DNA of 64,000 bases from Sphaerotilus uruguayifluvii (lineage in GTDB: Bacteria; Pseudomonadota; Gammaproteobacteria; Burkholderiales; Burkholderiaceae_C): assembly GCF_013294065.1 (NCBI RefSeq), contig NZ_JABSNM010000004.1:124001-188000 (forward strand), written 5' to 3'. The notes under the pieces were generated by a model. It ran no database searches. It saw only the letters and a program-made list of their open reading frames with translations, and had not been told where the DNA came from. The position numbers and the translations under genes are program-made. Of the stretch, positions 7,878-16,858 are shown piece after piece; the stretch's first letter is position 1, and the number at the start of each line of letters is the position of its first letter.

Positions 7878-9236
7878 ATGCCCCTGCCGACGACCCGACC
7901 CTTCATGCCCGCGCCGGTCCGGCGCGCCCTGCCGCTGGCGGCCTCGCTGCTGCTGGCCGCGCTGGCCCTGCCGGCCGGCGCCGAGAGCCTGAAGGAGGTG
8001 GTCGAGCTGGCCCGGGGCTATGACGCGACCTACCTGGCCGCGCGCGCCAGCGCCGAGTCGACGCGCTACAAGAGCGCGCAGGCCGAGGCGCTGCAGCGCC
8101 CCAACGTCGGCCTGCAGGGCGGCTACACCCGCTCGGCCTCGGACACGCCGCTGTACGGTTCACGCGCGAACACGGCCGCCTCGCTCGGTCTGGTGGCGTC
8201 GCAGCCGCTGTACAACCGCCAGAACAGCCTGACGATCGACAAGGCGCGCAAGGCGCTCGACATCGCCGAGGCCGATCTGGCCAGCGCCGAGCAGGATCTG
8301 TCGATCCGGGTCGCGCAGGCCTACTTCGACGTGCTGGTCGCGCAGGATGCGCTGACCACCGCGCGCGCATCGAAGACGGCGATCAGCGAGCAGCTCGCCT
8401 CGGCCAAGCGCAACTTCGAGGTCGGCACCGCGACGATCACCGACACCCGCGAAGCCCAGGCGCGCTTCGACCTGGCCACCGCGCAGGAGATCGCCGCCGA
8501 CAACGACCTGCGCACGAAGCGGCTGGCGCTCGACCAGCTCGTCGGCCGCGTCAACGTGCAGCCGCAGGGCCTGGGCGCACCGACCGCGCTGCCGGTGCCG
8601 GCCGAGGGCATCGAGTCCTGGGTCGAGAAGACCGAGGACAGCCCCTCCGTGCGCAAGGCCCGCCTGGCCTACGAGATCGCCCGGCTCGAGACCCGCCGCA
8701 CCGAGGCGGGCAACCTGCCCACCGTCGACCTGCAGGGCCAGCTCGCGACGACGAACAACCGCGGCTCGGCCGCGGTGTCGAGCGGCGGCGCCGGCACCAC
8801 CACCAGCAACTCGATCGGCGTGACGGTCAAGGTGCCGCTCTACACCGGCCAGGCGATCCAGAACCAGGTCCGCGAGGCGGTCTCGCTGGAGGAAAAGGCC
8901 CGCAACGACCTGGAGGCGGCGCGCCGCGCGGTCGCGCAGGTCACCCGGCAGGTCTTCTTCGGCGTGCAGTCCGGCGCCGCGCAGGTCAAGGCGCTGGAGG
9001 CGGCCGAGACCTCGTCGCGGCTGGCGCTCGACGCCACCAAGCTCGGCTACAAGGTCGGCGTGCGCGTCAACCTGGACGTGCTCAACGCCCAGACCCAGCT
9101 TTACTCGACGCAGCGCGACCTCGCCAAGGCGCGCTACGACGTGCTGCTCAACGGCCTGAAGCTGCGCCAGGCGGCCGGCGTGCTCGCGCCGACCGACATC
9201 GACACCGTCAGCTCGCTGCTCGGCGCGGCGCGCTGA
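7878..9236 (+). CDS. tolC: TolC-family outer membrane efflux protein
   Basis: This 452-residue protein is an outer membrane channel for type I secretion or efflux. A signal peptide is clear (RRALPLAASLLLAALALPAGAES), followed by two repeated long coiled-coil halves typical of TolC (EVVELARGYDATYLAARA, QDLSIRVAQAYFDVLVAQD, TKLGYKVGVRVNLDVLNAQTQLY). I chose ATG 7878 because GAGGA lies 5 bp before it; ATG 7872, two codons upstream, is nearly as good. Its 3' end overlaps the convergent waaA gene by 29 bp. No pump partner is adjacent, so it may serve several systems. Confidence 0.9.
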   Translation: MPLPTTRPFMPAPVRRALPLAASLLLAALALPAGAESLKEVVELARGYDATYLAARASAESTRYKSAQAEALQRPNVGLQGGYTRSASDTPLYGSRANTAASLGLVASQPLYNRQNSLTIDKARKALDIAEADLASAEQDLSIRVAQAYFDVLVAQDALTTARASKTAISEQLASAKRNFEVGTATITDTREAQARFDLATAQEIAADNDLRTKRLALDQLVGRVNVQPQGLGAPTALPVPAEGIESWVEKTEDSPSVRKARLAYEIARLETRRTEAGNLPTVDLQGQLATTNNRGSAAVSSGGAGTTTSNSIGVTVKVPLYTGQAIQNQVREAVSLEEKARNDLEAARRAVAQVTRQVFFGVQSGAAQVKALEAAETSSRLALDATKLGYKVGVRVNLDVLNAQTQLYSTQRDLAKARYDVLLNGLKLRQAAGVLAPTDIDTVSSLLGAAR

Positions 9237-10593
9237 GCCGGTCATCCGGCCGACGGCGTGCGCCGTCGGGCGCCGGCAGCCAAGCCGCCAGGCGCAGGGC
9301 CATGCGCCGCGCCGCGCCCTGGTCGGCCGCGGCGAAGTCGCGTGCGGCCTGCACCGCCAGCGCATGGCCCGACCCGTCGACCGCCAGCGCCAGCGCCTGG
9401 TCCAGCGCCGCGGCCATGTCCGCGGCGCGCCGCGCGGCCCCGGCCGCCAGCGCCCGCTCGGCCGGCAGCGCGAAGTTGAAGGTGTGCGGCCCCATCACCA
9501 CCGGGCAGCCGCAGGCCGCCGCCTCGATCAGGTTCTGCCCGCCCAGCGGCGCGAAGCTGCCGCCCAGCAGCGCCACGTCGGCGCAGGCGTAGTAGGACGG
9601 CATCTCGCGCATCGAGTCGCCCAGCCAGACCTCGGCGTCGCGGGCCTTCGCACCCGGCCCGCCCTCGCCCCAGCCGCTGCGCCGGACCAGCGCCAGCCCG
9701 GCCGCCTCGACCCGGCCGGCCACCTCGGCGAAGCGCTGCGGGTGACGCGGCACCAGCAGCAGCAGCGGGCGCGGCTGCTGCGCCGGCCAGGCGGCCAGAC
9801 GTCGGGTCCAGGCCTGCAGCAGCGGCTCGTCCTCGCCCTCGCGCCAGCTCGCCGCCAGCACCACCGGCCGGCCCAGGCCGGCGCGCCAGCTCAGGCCGGC
9901 GGCCAGCAGCTCCGGCGCGGGCTGCAGGTCGTACTTCAGGTTGCCGCAGACCTCGACGCCGGTGGCACCGGCCTGCTTCAGCCGCTGCGCATCCTCGGTC
10001 GTCTGCGCCAGCACCGCCGAGAACGAGCGCGCCGCCGGCCGCAGCAGCGCATCGAAGCGCAGCGACTGGCGCAGGCTCTTTTCCGACAGCCGCGCATTGG
10101 CCAGCGCGACCGGCACGCCGGCCTGCGCCGCCTCGTGCAGCAGCATCGGCCAGACCTCGGTCTCCATCAGCACGCCCAGCGCCGGGCGATGAAGGCGCAG
10201 AAAGCGGCGCACCGCACCGGGCGTGTCCAGCGGCAGCCAGCGCTGCTCGTCGCCCTCGCGCAGCAGCGCGGCGCCGGCCTCGCGGCCGGTGGCGGTGCCG
10301 TGCGTCAGCAGCAGGCGCAGGTCGGGCCGGGCGCGGCGCAGCGCCTGCACCAGCGGCTCGGCCGCGCGGGTCTCGCCCAGCGAGACCGCATGCAGCCACA
10401 GCGCGCCCGGCCGGCTCGTCCTGCCCAGGCCCAGACGCTCGCCCAGCGCAGCGCCGTACAGCGGCTCCTCGCGCGCGCGCCACAGCAGCCGCCCCATCAG
10501 CAGCGGCAGCAGCAGGCGCATCAGCTGGCCATAGCCCGTCAGCGCCAGACGCTCGCGCAGCGACAGATCCGGATGCGGTCGCGGCGGGTTCAC
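9208..10593 (-). CDS. waaA: 3-deoxy-D-manno-octulosonic acid (Kdo) transferase
   Basis: This 461-residue GT30 enzyme moves Kdo from CMP-Kdo onto lipid IVA, the first step of the lipopolysaccharide core. It has an N-terminal membrane-associating helix (GYGQLMRLLLPLLMGRLLWR), LWLHAVSLGETRAAEPLV with the catalytic Glu, HGTATGREAG, and the C-terminal LGGSFAPLGGQNLIEAAACGCPVVMGPHTFNF nucleotide-sugar site. It starts with GTG at 10593, which overlaps the waaC stop by 4 bp (GTGA), so translation is probably coupled. Confidence 0.93.
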   Translation of the reverse strand: MNPPRPHPDLSLRERLALTGYGQLMRLLLPLLMGRLLWRAREEPLYGAALGERLGLGRTSRPGALWLHAVSLGETRAAEPLVQALRRARPDLRLLLTHGTATGREAGAALLREGDEQRWLPLDTPGAVRRFLRLHRPALGVLMETEVWPMLLHEAAQAGVPVALANARLSEKSLRQSLRFDALLRPAARSFSAVLAQTTEDAQRLKQAGATGVEVCGNLKYDLQPAPELLAAGLSWRAGLGRPVVLAASWREGEDEPLLQAWTRRLAAWPAQQPRPLLLLVPRHPQRFAEVAGRVEAAGLALVRRSGWGEGGPGAKARDAEVWLGDSMREMPSYYACADVALLGGSFAPLGGQNLIEAAACGCPVVMGPHTFNFALPAERALAAGAARRAADMAAALDQALALAVDGSGHALAVQAARDFAAADQGAARRMALRLAAWLPAPDGARRRPDDRLSAPRRAAS

Positions 10594-11597
10594 GGCGCCA
10601 CCTGCCGCCAGGCCTGCTCGACCTGCTCCAGCGTCGGCGGCTCGCCGGCGGCCGCACTCTCGACACTGAGCTGGTGGTGATGGCCGTGCGCCGGCTGCGG
10701 CCCGGTGCGCCAGGAGGTCGGGAAGTTGTAGAGCTGCAGGTGCACCCGGTCGAGCGCCACCGCCAGATGCGACAGCCCGCTGTCGACGCCGACCACCGCC
10801 TGCGCGGCACCGAAGCGGTCGACGATCGCGTCCAGGCTCATCTTCGGCCAGAGCGTGCAGTGCGCGTCACCGATGGCCGCGGCGATGCGCGCGGCCCGTG
10901 CGGCCTCGACCGCATCGGCCTGGGGCAGCGCCAGATGCCAGCCCTCCCCGACCCGGCGCCGGCCGAAGTCGATCCAGTGCGTCTCGGGCCAGAGCTTGTC
11001 GTCGCGCGAGGTGCCGTGAACCAGCACCATCAGCGGCCGCGCCGGATCGGGCCGGGTCGCGGCCTGCAGCCCGAAACGCGGCGGCGTGTCGATCGCGGTG
11101 CCGAAGGCCTCGGCGCAGAGACGGCGCGAGCGGTCGACCACATGGATGCGCGGCTCGATCTCGATCGGCCGGTCGGCCACCCAGCGGGTCGGAGCCTCCC
11201 AGCCGGAGCCGTCGGTGCGGTTGCCCAGCGCGTAGCGCAGGCCGCCCGGCGCCATCCGCGCCGACAGCACGACCAGCGCCGACTTGGTCAGCCCCTGCAG
11301 GTCGACCACCGCGTCGTAGGCCTGCGCACGCAGCCGCTCGCGGAACTGCTGCTTCTCGCGGCGGACCTCGGCGCTCCACCACCGCTTGCGCCAGCGCCGC
11401 TGCGCGCACTCGATGACCTCGCCGATGCCCGCCACCCGGCGCACCAGCGGCGCGAAACCGGGCTCCACCACCCAGTCGACGTGCACGCCGGGGTGACGCG
11501 CACGCAGGTCCGCCACCACCGGCATCGCGTGGATCACGTCGCCCAGGGACGACAGCTTGACGATCAGGATGCGAGGTTCGGCAGGCAGCAGGGCCAT
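10590..11597 (-). CDS. waaC: lipopolysaccharide heptosyltransferase I
   Basis: This 335-residue GT9 enzyme adds the first heptose to Kdo2-lipid A from ADP-heptose. Marks: ILIVKLSSLGDVIHAMPVV at the start, QGLTKSALVVL, LVHGTSRDDKLWPETHWIDF, and the ADP-binding VVGVDSGLSHLAVALDRV near the end. ATG 11597 is used; an in-frame TTG lies one codon earlier. It overlaps waaA by 4 bp and follows the phosphomannomutase gene by 36 bp, so the three probably form one envelope operon. Confidence 0.92.
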   Translation of the reverse strand: MALLPAEPRILIVKLSSLGDVIHAMPVVADLRARHPGVHVDWVVEPGFAPLVRRVAGIGEVIECAQRRWRKRWWSAEVRREKQQFRERLRAQAYDAVVDLQGLTKSALVVLSARMAPGGLRYALGNRTDGSGWEAPTRWVADRPIEIEPRIHVVDRSRRLCAEAFGTAIDTPPRFGLQAATRPDPARPLMVLVHGTSRDDKLWPETHWIDFGRRRVGEGWHLALPQADAVEAARAARIAAAIGDAHCTLWPKMSLDAIVDRFGAAQAVVGVDSGLSHLAVALDRVHLQLYNFPTSWRTGPQPAHGHHHQLSVESAAAGEPPTLEQVEQAWRQVAP

Positions 11598-11633
11598 CAA
11601 CGACAGTCTTTCGGCGGCGCAGGCAAGGACGCG

Positions 11634-13028
11634 TCAATGCGCCGCGGCCTGCACCTCCGCCTCGGGCATCACCTTGCGCAGCGCCGCCATGAAGTCATGC
11701 TGGATGCGCTCCAGCGCCTCAGGCGTGTGTCCCTCGAACCGCAGCACCAGCACCGGCGTGGTGTTCGAGGCGCGGATCAGGCCGAAGCCGTCCAGATAGT
11801 CGCCGCGCAGACCGTCGATGGTACCGATTTCGGCGCCGGGAAAGTCGGCCTGCGCCACCAGTTGCGCCACGACCTCATGCTGGTTGCCCGCCGGCACCGG
11901 CACGTTGAGCTCCGGCGTGGAGTAGCTGGTCGGCAGCGCGTTGAGCACCGCGCTCGGATCCGCATGGCGCGACAGGATCTCCAGCAGGCGCGCGGCGGTG
12001 TACATCGCGTCGTCGAAGCCGTACCAGCGCTCGCCGAAGAAGATGTGGCCGCTCATCTCGCCGGCGATCGGCGCGCCGGTCTCCTTCAGCTTGGCCTTGA
12101 CCAGCGAGTGGCCGGTCTTCCACATCATCGGCACGCCGCCGGCCTCGCGGATCGCCTGCGGCAGGCGCTGCGAGCACTTCACGTCGTAGATGATGGTGGC
12201 GCCGGGGTTGCGCGACAGGATGTCCTGCGCGTAGAGCATGATCTGGCGGTCCGGGAAGATGTTCTGGCCGTCGGCGGTGATCAGGCCCAGGCGGTCGCCG
12301 TCGCCGTCGAAGGCCAGGCCGAGGTCGGCCTCGGTCGCGCGCACCACCTTGATCAGGTCGGCCAGGTTCTCCGGCTTGGACGGATCGGGATGGTGGTTGG
12401 GGAAGTCGCCGTCGACGCGGCTGTACAGGTCGATGACCTCGCAGCCCATCGCCTTCAGGATGCCCGGCGCCGAGGCACCCGGAATGCCGTTGCCCGAATC
12501 GACGACGATCTTCAGCGGCCGGCTGATCCTGCAGTCGCCCAGGATGCGGGCGGTGTATTCGGGCAGGATGTCCAGCGCCGCGATCGTGCCCGGCTGCGCG
12601 GCCAGCGTGTAGTTCTCGGCTTCCATGCGCTGACGCAGGCGCTGGATCGACTCGCCATGGATCGCCACGCCGCCGAGCACCATCTTGAAGCCGTTGTAGT
12701 CCTTCGGGTTGTGGCTGCCGGTGACCTGGATGCCGCTGCGGCAGCCGATCTCGCCACGGGTGGCCGCGACGTAATACAGCATCGGCGTGGTGACCGCGCC
12801 GAGGTCGATCACGTCCAGGCCGGTGGCGGCCAGACCGCGCATCAGCGCCGCGCTCAGCGTCGGACCCGACACCCGGCCATCGCGGCCGACCGCGACCACC
12901 TTCTCGCCGAGCGCGACGGCCTCGCTGCCGAAGGCACGACCGAGATGCTCGGCGAACTGTTCATCGAGCGCCTGTCCGACGATGCCGCGGATGTCATAGG
13001 CCTTGAAGGCGGAAGCGGTGACTTGCAT
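11634..13028 (-). CDS. phosphomannomutase/phosphoglucomutase
   Basis: This 464-residue alpha-D-phosphohexomutase (AlgC/ManB type) interconverts hexose 6- and 1-phosphates for sugar nucleotides used in lipopolysaccharide or exopolysaccharide. Domain marks: AYDIRGIVG, the phosphoserine loop VTGSHNPKDYNGFK, the metal site FDGDGDRLG, the sugar loop GEMSGHIFF and the phosphate-binding RASNTTPVLVLRFEG. ATG 13028 (MQVTASAFKAYDIRG) fits family length; the frame is open upstream to 13082. It precedes waaC and waaA on the same strand. Confidence 0.93.
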   Translation of the reverse strand: MQVTASAFKAYDIRGIVGQALDEQFAEHLGRAFGSEAVALGEKVVAVGRDGRVSGPTLSAALMRGLAATGLDVIDLGAVTTPMLYYVAATRGEIGCRSGIQVTGSHNPKDYNGFKMVLGGVAIHGESIQRLRQRMEAENYTLAAQPGTIAALDILPEYTARILGDCRISRPLKIVVDSGNGIPGASAPGILKAMGCEVIDLYSRVDGDFPNHHPDPSKPENLADLIKVVRATEADLGLAFDGDGDRLGLITADGQNIFPDRQIMLYAQDILSRNPGATIIYDVKCSQRLPQAIREAGGVPMMWKTGHSLVKAKLKETGAPIAGEMSGHIFFGERWYGFDDAMYTAARLLEILSRHADPSAVLNALPTSYSTPELNVPVPAGNQHEVVAQLVAQADFPGAEIGTIDGLRGDYLDGFGLIRASNTTPVLVLRFEGHTPEALERIQHDFMAALRKVMPEAEVQAAAH

Positions 13029-13162
13029 GGAGATAGCGGGGCCAGGCCCGGAGTTGATAGAAAGCCCCGGCATTGTAGGCATGGCCCTGCCTCACGCGAT
13101 CCCCGCGCCCCTGGTTTTCCCTGAAGAAGCCGCAAGGCATCACGCGGGAACAAAAAACGAAA

Positions 13163-13190
13163 AAGCCTGTTCACTTGCATGAACAGGCTT
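13163..13190 (-). terminator. Rho-independent terminator of the tRNA operon
   Basis: An 11-bp perfect stem (AAGCCTGTTCA / TGAACAGGCTT, 6-nt loop) is followed on the minus strand by TTTTCGTTTTTTG. It lies 8 bp after the last tRNA-Asp. Confidence 0.9.
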
Positions 13191-13198
13191 CTGAATGG

Positions 13199-13275
13199 TG
13201 GCGGAGTGGACGGGACTCGAACCCGCGACCCCCGGCGTGACAGGCCGGTATTCTAACCAACTGAACTACCACTCC
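13199..13275 (-). tRNA. tRNA-Asp (GTC), copy 1
   Basis: 77 nt with encoded CCA, acceptor GGAGTGG/CCACTCC, discriminator G, anticodon loop CCTGTCACG. Last gene of the operon, directly before the terminator. Identical to the copy at 13499. Confidence 0.97.
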
Positions 13276-13332
13276 GCGTGGTGACGATGTCTCTGCATCC
13301 GCTTTCGCGGACTCGCCAAGTCACGTCAGACT

Positions 13333-13408
13333 TGGCGACCCCTAGGGGATTCGAACCCCTGTTACAACCGTGAAAGGGTCGTGTCCTAGGCCTCTAGACG
13401 AAGGGGTC
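13333..13408 (-). tRNA. tRNA-Glu (TTC), copy 1
   Basis: 76 nt with encoded CCA, acceptor GACCCCT/AGGGGTC, anticodon TTC in CCTTTCACG. Its 3' end lies inside a 9-bp inverted repeat (13313-13338). Confidence 0.97.
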
Positions 13409-13416
13409 AGAAAATT

Positions 13417-13492
<76 letters not shown>

Positions 13493-13498
13493 AAATTT

Positions 13499-13575
13499 TG
13501 GCGGAGTGGACGGGACTCGAACCCGCGACCCCCGGCGTGACAGGCCGGTATTCTAACCAACTGAACTACCACTCC
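13499..13575 (-). tRNA. tRNA-Asp (GTC), copy 2
   Basis: 77 nt, identical in sequence to copy 1 at 13199, with encoded CCA. Confidence 0.97.
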
Positions 13576-13677
13576 GCGCCAGTCCGTGACTTCAGGCTTG
13601 CGCCCCAAGCGTCATGGAAACTTGTACTGCATCGCATCGATCTGCCGGCATCGCCGCTCATGAAGCTGGATCATGAG

Positions 13678-13753
13678 TGGCGACCCCTAGGGGATTCGAA
13701 CCCCTGTTACAACCGTGAAAGGGTCGTGTCCTAGGCCTCTAGACGAAGGGGTC
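13678..13753 (-). tRNA. tRNA-Glu (TTC), copy 2
   Basis: 76 nt with encoded CCA, same sequence as copy 1. A 7-bp inverted repeat (13657-13663 / 13671-13677) directly follows its 3' end. Confidence 0.97.
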
Positions 13754-13780
13754 ATCGGACAGATCGATATCACGAAAACT

Positions 13781-13857
13781 TGGCGGAGTGGACGGGACTC
13801 GAACCCGCGACCCCCGGCGTGACAGGCCGGTATTCTAACCGACTGAACTACCACTCC
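13781..13857 (-). tRNA. tRNA-Asp (GTC), copy 3
   Basis: 77 nt with encoded CCA. It differs from copies 1 and 2 by one base in the D arm (CTAACCG instead of CTAACCA on the plus strand). Confidence 0.97.
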
Positions 13858-13907
13858 GCGTCGGTGACGTTTAGCGCCTGATTGCTCAGGCCAAGTATCG
13901 TCAAACT

Positions 13908-13983
13908 TGGCGACCCCTAGGGGATTCGAACCCCTGTTACAACCGTGAAAGGGTCGTGTCCTAGGCCTCTAGACGAAGGGGTC
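13908..13983 (-). tRNA. tRNA-Glu (TTC), copy 3
   Basis: 76 nt with encoded CCA. Its 3' end lies inside a 7-bp inverted repeat (13890-13896 / 13905-13911). Confidence 0.97.
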
Positions 13984-14021
13984 TTTGTCCTTCGCGACTT
14001 GAATCTCGAAACGCTTTGCTG

Positions 14022-14097
<76 letters not shown>

Positions 14098-14180
14098 ATT
14101 CAGGACCATTTCTGGTCGACTCCGGACTTCAATTGCTTGCTGTCTTTCGTCAGGCGTCTCGTCGTTCAAGCGAGAATGAG

Positions 14181-14209
14181 ATTATGTGATGAACTCAAAC
14201 GCTTTGCAA
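14181..14209 (-). promoter_or_regulatory. predicted promoter of the tRNA operon
   Basis: Read on the minus strand: TTGCAA (14209-14204), a 17-bp spacer, CATAAT (14186-14181). It overlaps the last codons of gltX, so the tRNA genes can be transcribed both from it and by readthrough from gltX. Confidence 0.55.
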
Positions 14210-15589
14210 GCGTTTCAGCACAATATTTTTTTCGAACAGCGCGAGGACCGCATCGACCGACGGCGTCTGGGCGCGGCCGCACACCAGGACACGCAGCGGG
14301 ATGGCCAGCTGCGGCATCTTGATCTTCAGCTCGCCGATGACGGCCTTGATGGCGCCGCTGATCGCCGCGGCGTCCCAGGTCTCGAGCGCGGCCAGCCGGT
14401 CGCGCAGCTGCACCAGCGCCGGACGCGACACCTCGTTGAGGTGCTGGGCCAGATCCGCCTCGGCAGGCTGCACGTCGACGAAGTAGATCGACAGCCAGTC
14501 GGCCAGCTCGACCGTGGTGCTGCAGCGGTCCTTGAACAGCGCGCACATCGCCGCCAGACGCTCGTCGGCCACCGCCGTGATGCCGCGCCGGCCGAGCTGC
14601 TCGGCCACCAGGCCGGCCAGCACCGCGTTGTCGCACAGCTTCATGTGCTGGGCGTTCACCCAGCGCATCTTGGTCTCGTCGAACTGGCTGGCGCTGCGGC
14701 CGAGGTGGTCGAGGTTGAACCACTCGACCAGCTGCGCGCGGCTGAAGATCTCGTCGTCGCCGTGGCTCCAGCCCAGGCGGGCCAGGTAGTTGACGACCGC
14801 CTCGGCCAGATAGCCCTCGTCGCGGTACTGCGTCACCGGCTTGGCGCCGCGGCGCTTGCTCATCTTCTCGCCCTGCTCGTTCAGGACGGTCGGCAAGTGA
14901 GCGTAGACCGGCGGCTCCTTGCCCAGGGCGCGGAAGACATGGATCTGGCGCGGCGTGTTGTTGACGTGGTCGTCACCCCGGATGACATGGGTGATGTCCA
15001 TGTCGATGTCGTCGACCACGACGCAGAAGTTGTAGGTCGGCGTGCCGTCCGGGCGCGCGATGACCAGATCGTCGAGCTCGTCGTTGCTGATCTCGATGCG
15101 GCCCTTGACCTTGTCCTCCCACACCACCGAGCCGCCCTGGGGCGTCTTGAAGCGCAGCACGGGCTTCACGCCTTCCGGCACCGGCGGCAGCACCTTGCCC
15201 TCTTCCGGGCGCCAGGTGCCGTCGTAGCGCGGCTTTTCCTTGTTGGCCATCTGGCGCTCGCGCAGCGCGTCGAGCGCTTCGGTGCTCATGTAGCAGGGGT
15301 AGACCCAGCCCTGCTCGACCAGCTGCGCCAGGACTTCCTTGTAGCGGTCCATGCGCTGCATCTGGTAGAACGGACCCTCGTCATGGTCGAGGCCGAGCCA
15401 CTTCATGCTCTCGATGATCACGTCGACGGCTTCCTGCGACGAGCGCTCGACGTCGGTGTCCTCGATGCGCAGCACCAGCGTGCCCTGCTGCGAGCGCGCC
15501 CAGGCCCAGGGATAGAGGGCCGAGCGGATGTTGCCGAGGTGGATGAAGCCGGTCGGGGACGGTGCGAAACGGGTGCGGACTTGGGTCAT
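14195..15589 (-). CDS. gltX: glutamyl-tRNA synthetase
   Basis: This 464-residue class I synthetase charges tRNA-Glu with glutamate. [20 protein letters not shown] carries the HIGH-like site near residue 16, and [12 protein letters not shown] is the KMSKS loop. Length is normal for bacterial GltX. Three tRNA-Glu genes, its own substrate, follow within 900 bp on the same strand. It lies 7 bp after metZ, so the two may be cotranscribed. Confidence 0.97.
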   Translation of the reverse strand: MTQVRTRFAPSPTGFIHLGNIRSALYPWAWARSQQGTLVLRIEDTDVERSSQEAVDVIIESMKWLGLDHDEGPFYQMQRMDRYKEVLAQLVEQGWVYPCYMSTEALDALRERQMANKEKPRYDGTWRPEEGKVLPPVPEGVKPVLRFKTPQGGSVVWEDKVKGRIEISNDELDDLVIARPDGTPTYNFCVVVDDIDMDITHVIRGDDHVNNTPRQIHVFRALGKEPPVYAHLPTVLNEQGEKMSKRRGAKPVTQYRDEGYLAEAVVNYLARLGWSHGDDEIFSRAQLVEWFNLDHLGRSASQFDETKMRWVNAQHMKLCDNAVLAGLVAEQLGRRGITAVADERLAAMCALFKDRCSTTVELADWLSIYFVDVQPAEADLAQHLNEVSRPALVQLRDRLAALETWDAAAISGAIKAVIGELKIKMPQLAIPLRVLVCGRAQTPSVDAVLALFEKNIVLKRLQSV

Positions 15590-15596
15590 GGGGAAC

Positions 15597-16826
15597 TCAG
15601 ATCAGGGCCAGGCCGCGCGCGAGGTCGGCCTTCAGGTCGTCGACATGCTCCAGGCCGACGGCCACGCGGATCATGCCCTGCGTGATGCCGGCGGCCAGGC
15701 GCTGCGCCTCGGTCAGGCGGCCATGCGAGGTGCTCGACGGGTGGGTGATGGTGGTCTTGGTGTCGCCCAGGTTCGAGGTGATCGAGCAGATCCTGGTCGC
15801 GTCGATGACCGCGAAGGCGTTGGCGCGCGCCGCCTCGGGCGTGTCGCCGCGGGCGACGAAGCTGACCACCGAGCCGCCGTTGCCGCCCTGCTGCGCCATC
15901 GCCAGCGCATGCTGCGGGTGCGACTTCAGGCCGGGATAGTAGACCCGGGCGACCTGCGGCTGCGCCTCCAGCCACTCGGCCAGCGCCAGCGCGCGGGCGC
16001 CCTGCGCCTCCATGCGGATCGAGAGCGTCTCCAGGCCCTTGAGCACCACCCAGGCGTTGAACGGCGACAGGCACATGCCGGCCGAGCGCATCACGCTCAT
16101 GAACGGCCCGTCGATCAGCGCCGCCGGCCCGCAGACCGCGCCGGCGACGACGCGGCCCTGGCCGTCCAGGTACTTGGTGCCCGAATGGATGATCAGGTCG
16201 GCACCCAGCCTGGCCGGCTGCTGCAGCGCCGGCGAGCAGAAGCAGTTGTCCACCGCCAGGAGCGCGCCCGCGCCGTGCGCGATGTCGGCCAGCGCGCGGA
16301 TGTCGCAGACCTCGGTGAGCGGGTTGCTCGGCGTCTCGGCGAACAGCAGCTTCGTCTCGGGGCGCAGCGCCGCGCGCCACTCCTCGGGATCGGTCTGCGA
16401 CACGAAGGTGGTCTGCACGCCGAACTTGCCGAACTCGCCCTGCAGCAGCTTGATGGTCGAGCCGAACACGCTGCGCGAGCAGATCACATGGTCGCCCGCC
16501 TTCAGCAGGCCCATCACCAGCAGCATGATGGCCGACATGCCGCTCGACGTGGCGATGCAGGCCTCGGTGCCTTCCAGCGCCGCCAGGCGGCGCTCCATCA
16601 TCATCGTCGTCGGGTTGGTGAAGCGGCTGTAAACGAAGGCTTCCTCCTCCTGCGCGAAGCGTGCCGCGGCGGTGGCCGCGTCAGGATGGACGAAGCTGCT
16701 GGTCAGGAACAGCGCCTCCGAGTTCTCGCCCCACGGCGTGGCCGGCAGGCCCTGGCGCACGGCCAGCGTCTCCAGCCGGACATCGTCGGCGAACTCGAGG
16801 CGCGGCAGGCGCTTGGGCTCGGTCAT
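15597..16826 (-). CDS. metZ: O-succinylhomoserine sulfhydrylase
   Basis: This 409-residue PLP enzyme of the Cys/Met metabolism family makes homocysteine from O-succinylhomoserine and sulfide in methionine synthesis. It has SSGMSAIM for the phosphate site, [14 protein letters not shown], and the PLP-binding lysine in [18 protein letters not shown] (near residue 218). It follows purF by 32 bp, an order conserved in Burkholderiales. Confidence 0.93.
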   Translation of the reverse strand: MTEPKRLPRLEFADDVRLETLAVRQGLPATPWGENSEALFLTSSFVHPDAATAAARFAQEEEAFVYSRFTNPTTMMMERRLAALEGTEACIATSSGMSAIMLLVMGLLKAGDHVICSRSVFGSTIKLLQGEFGKFGVQTTFVSQTDPEEWRAALRPETKLLFAETPSNPLTEVCDIRALADIAHGAGALLAVDNCFCSPALQQPARLGADLIIHSGTKYLDGQGRVVAGAVCGPAALIDGPFMSVMRSAGMCLSPFNAWVVLKGLETLSIRMEAQGARALALAEWLEAQPQVARVYYPGLKSHPQHALAMAQQGGNGGSVVSFVARGDTPEAARANAFAVIDATRICSITSNLGDTKTTITHPSSTSHGRLTEAQRLAAGITQGMIRVAVGLEHVDDLKADLARGLALI

Positions 16827-16858
16827 GCGGGTCTCTCCAGGTCAGGCGACGGACAGGT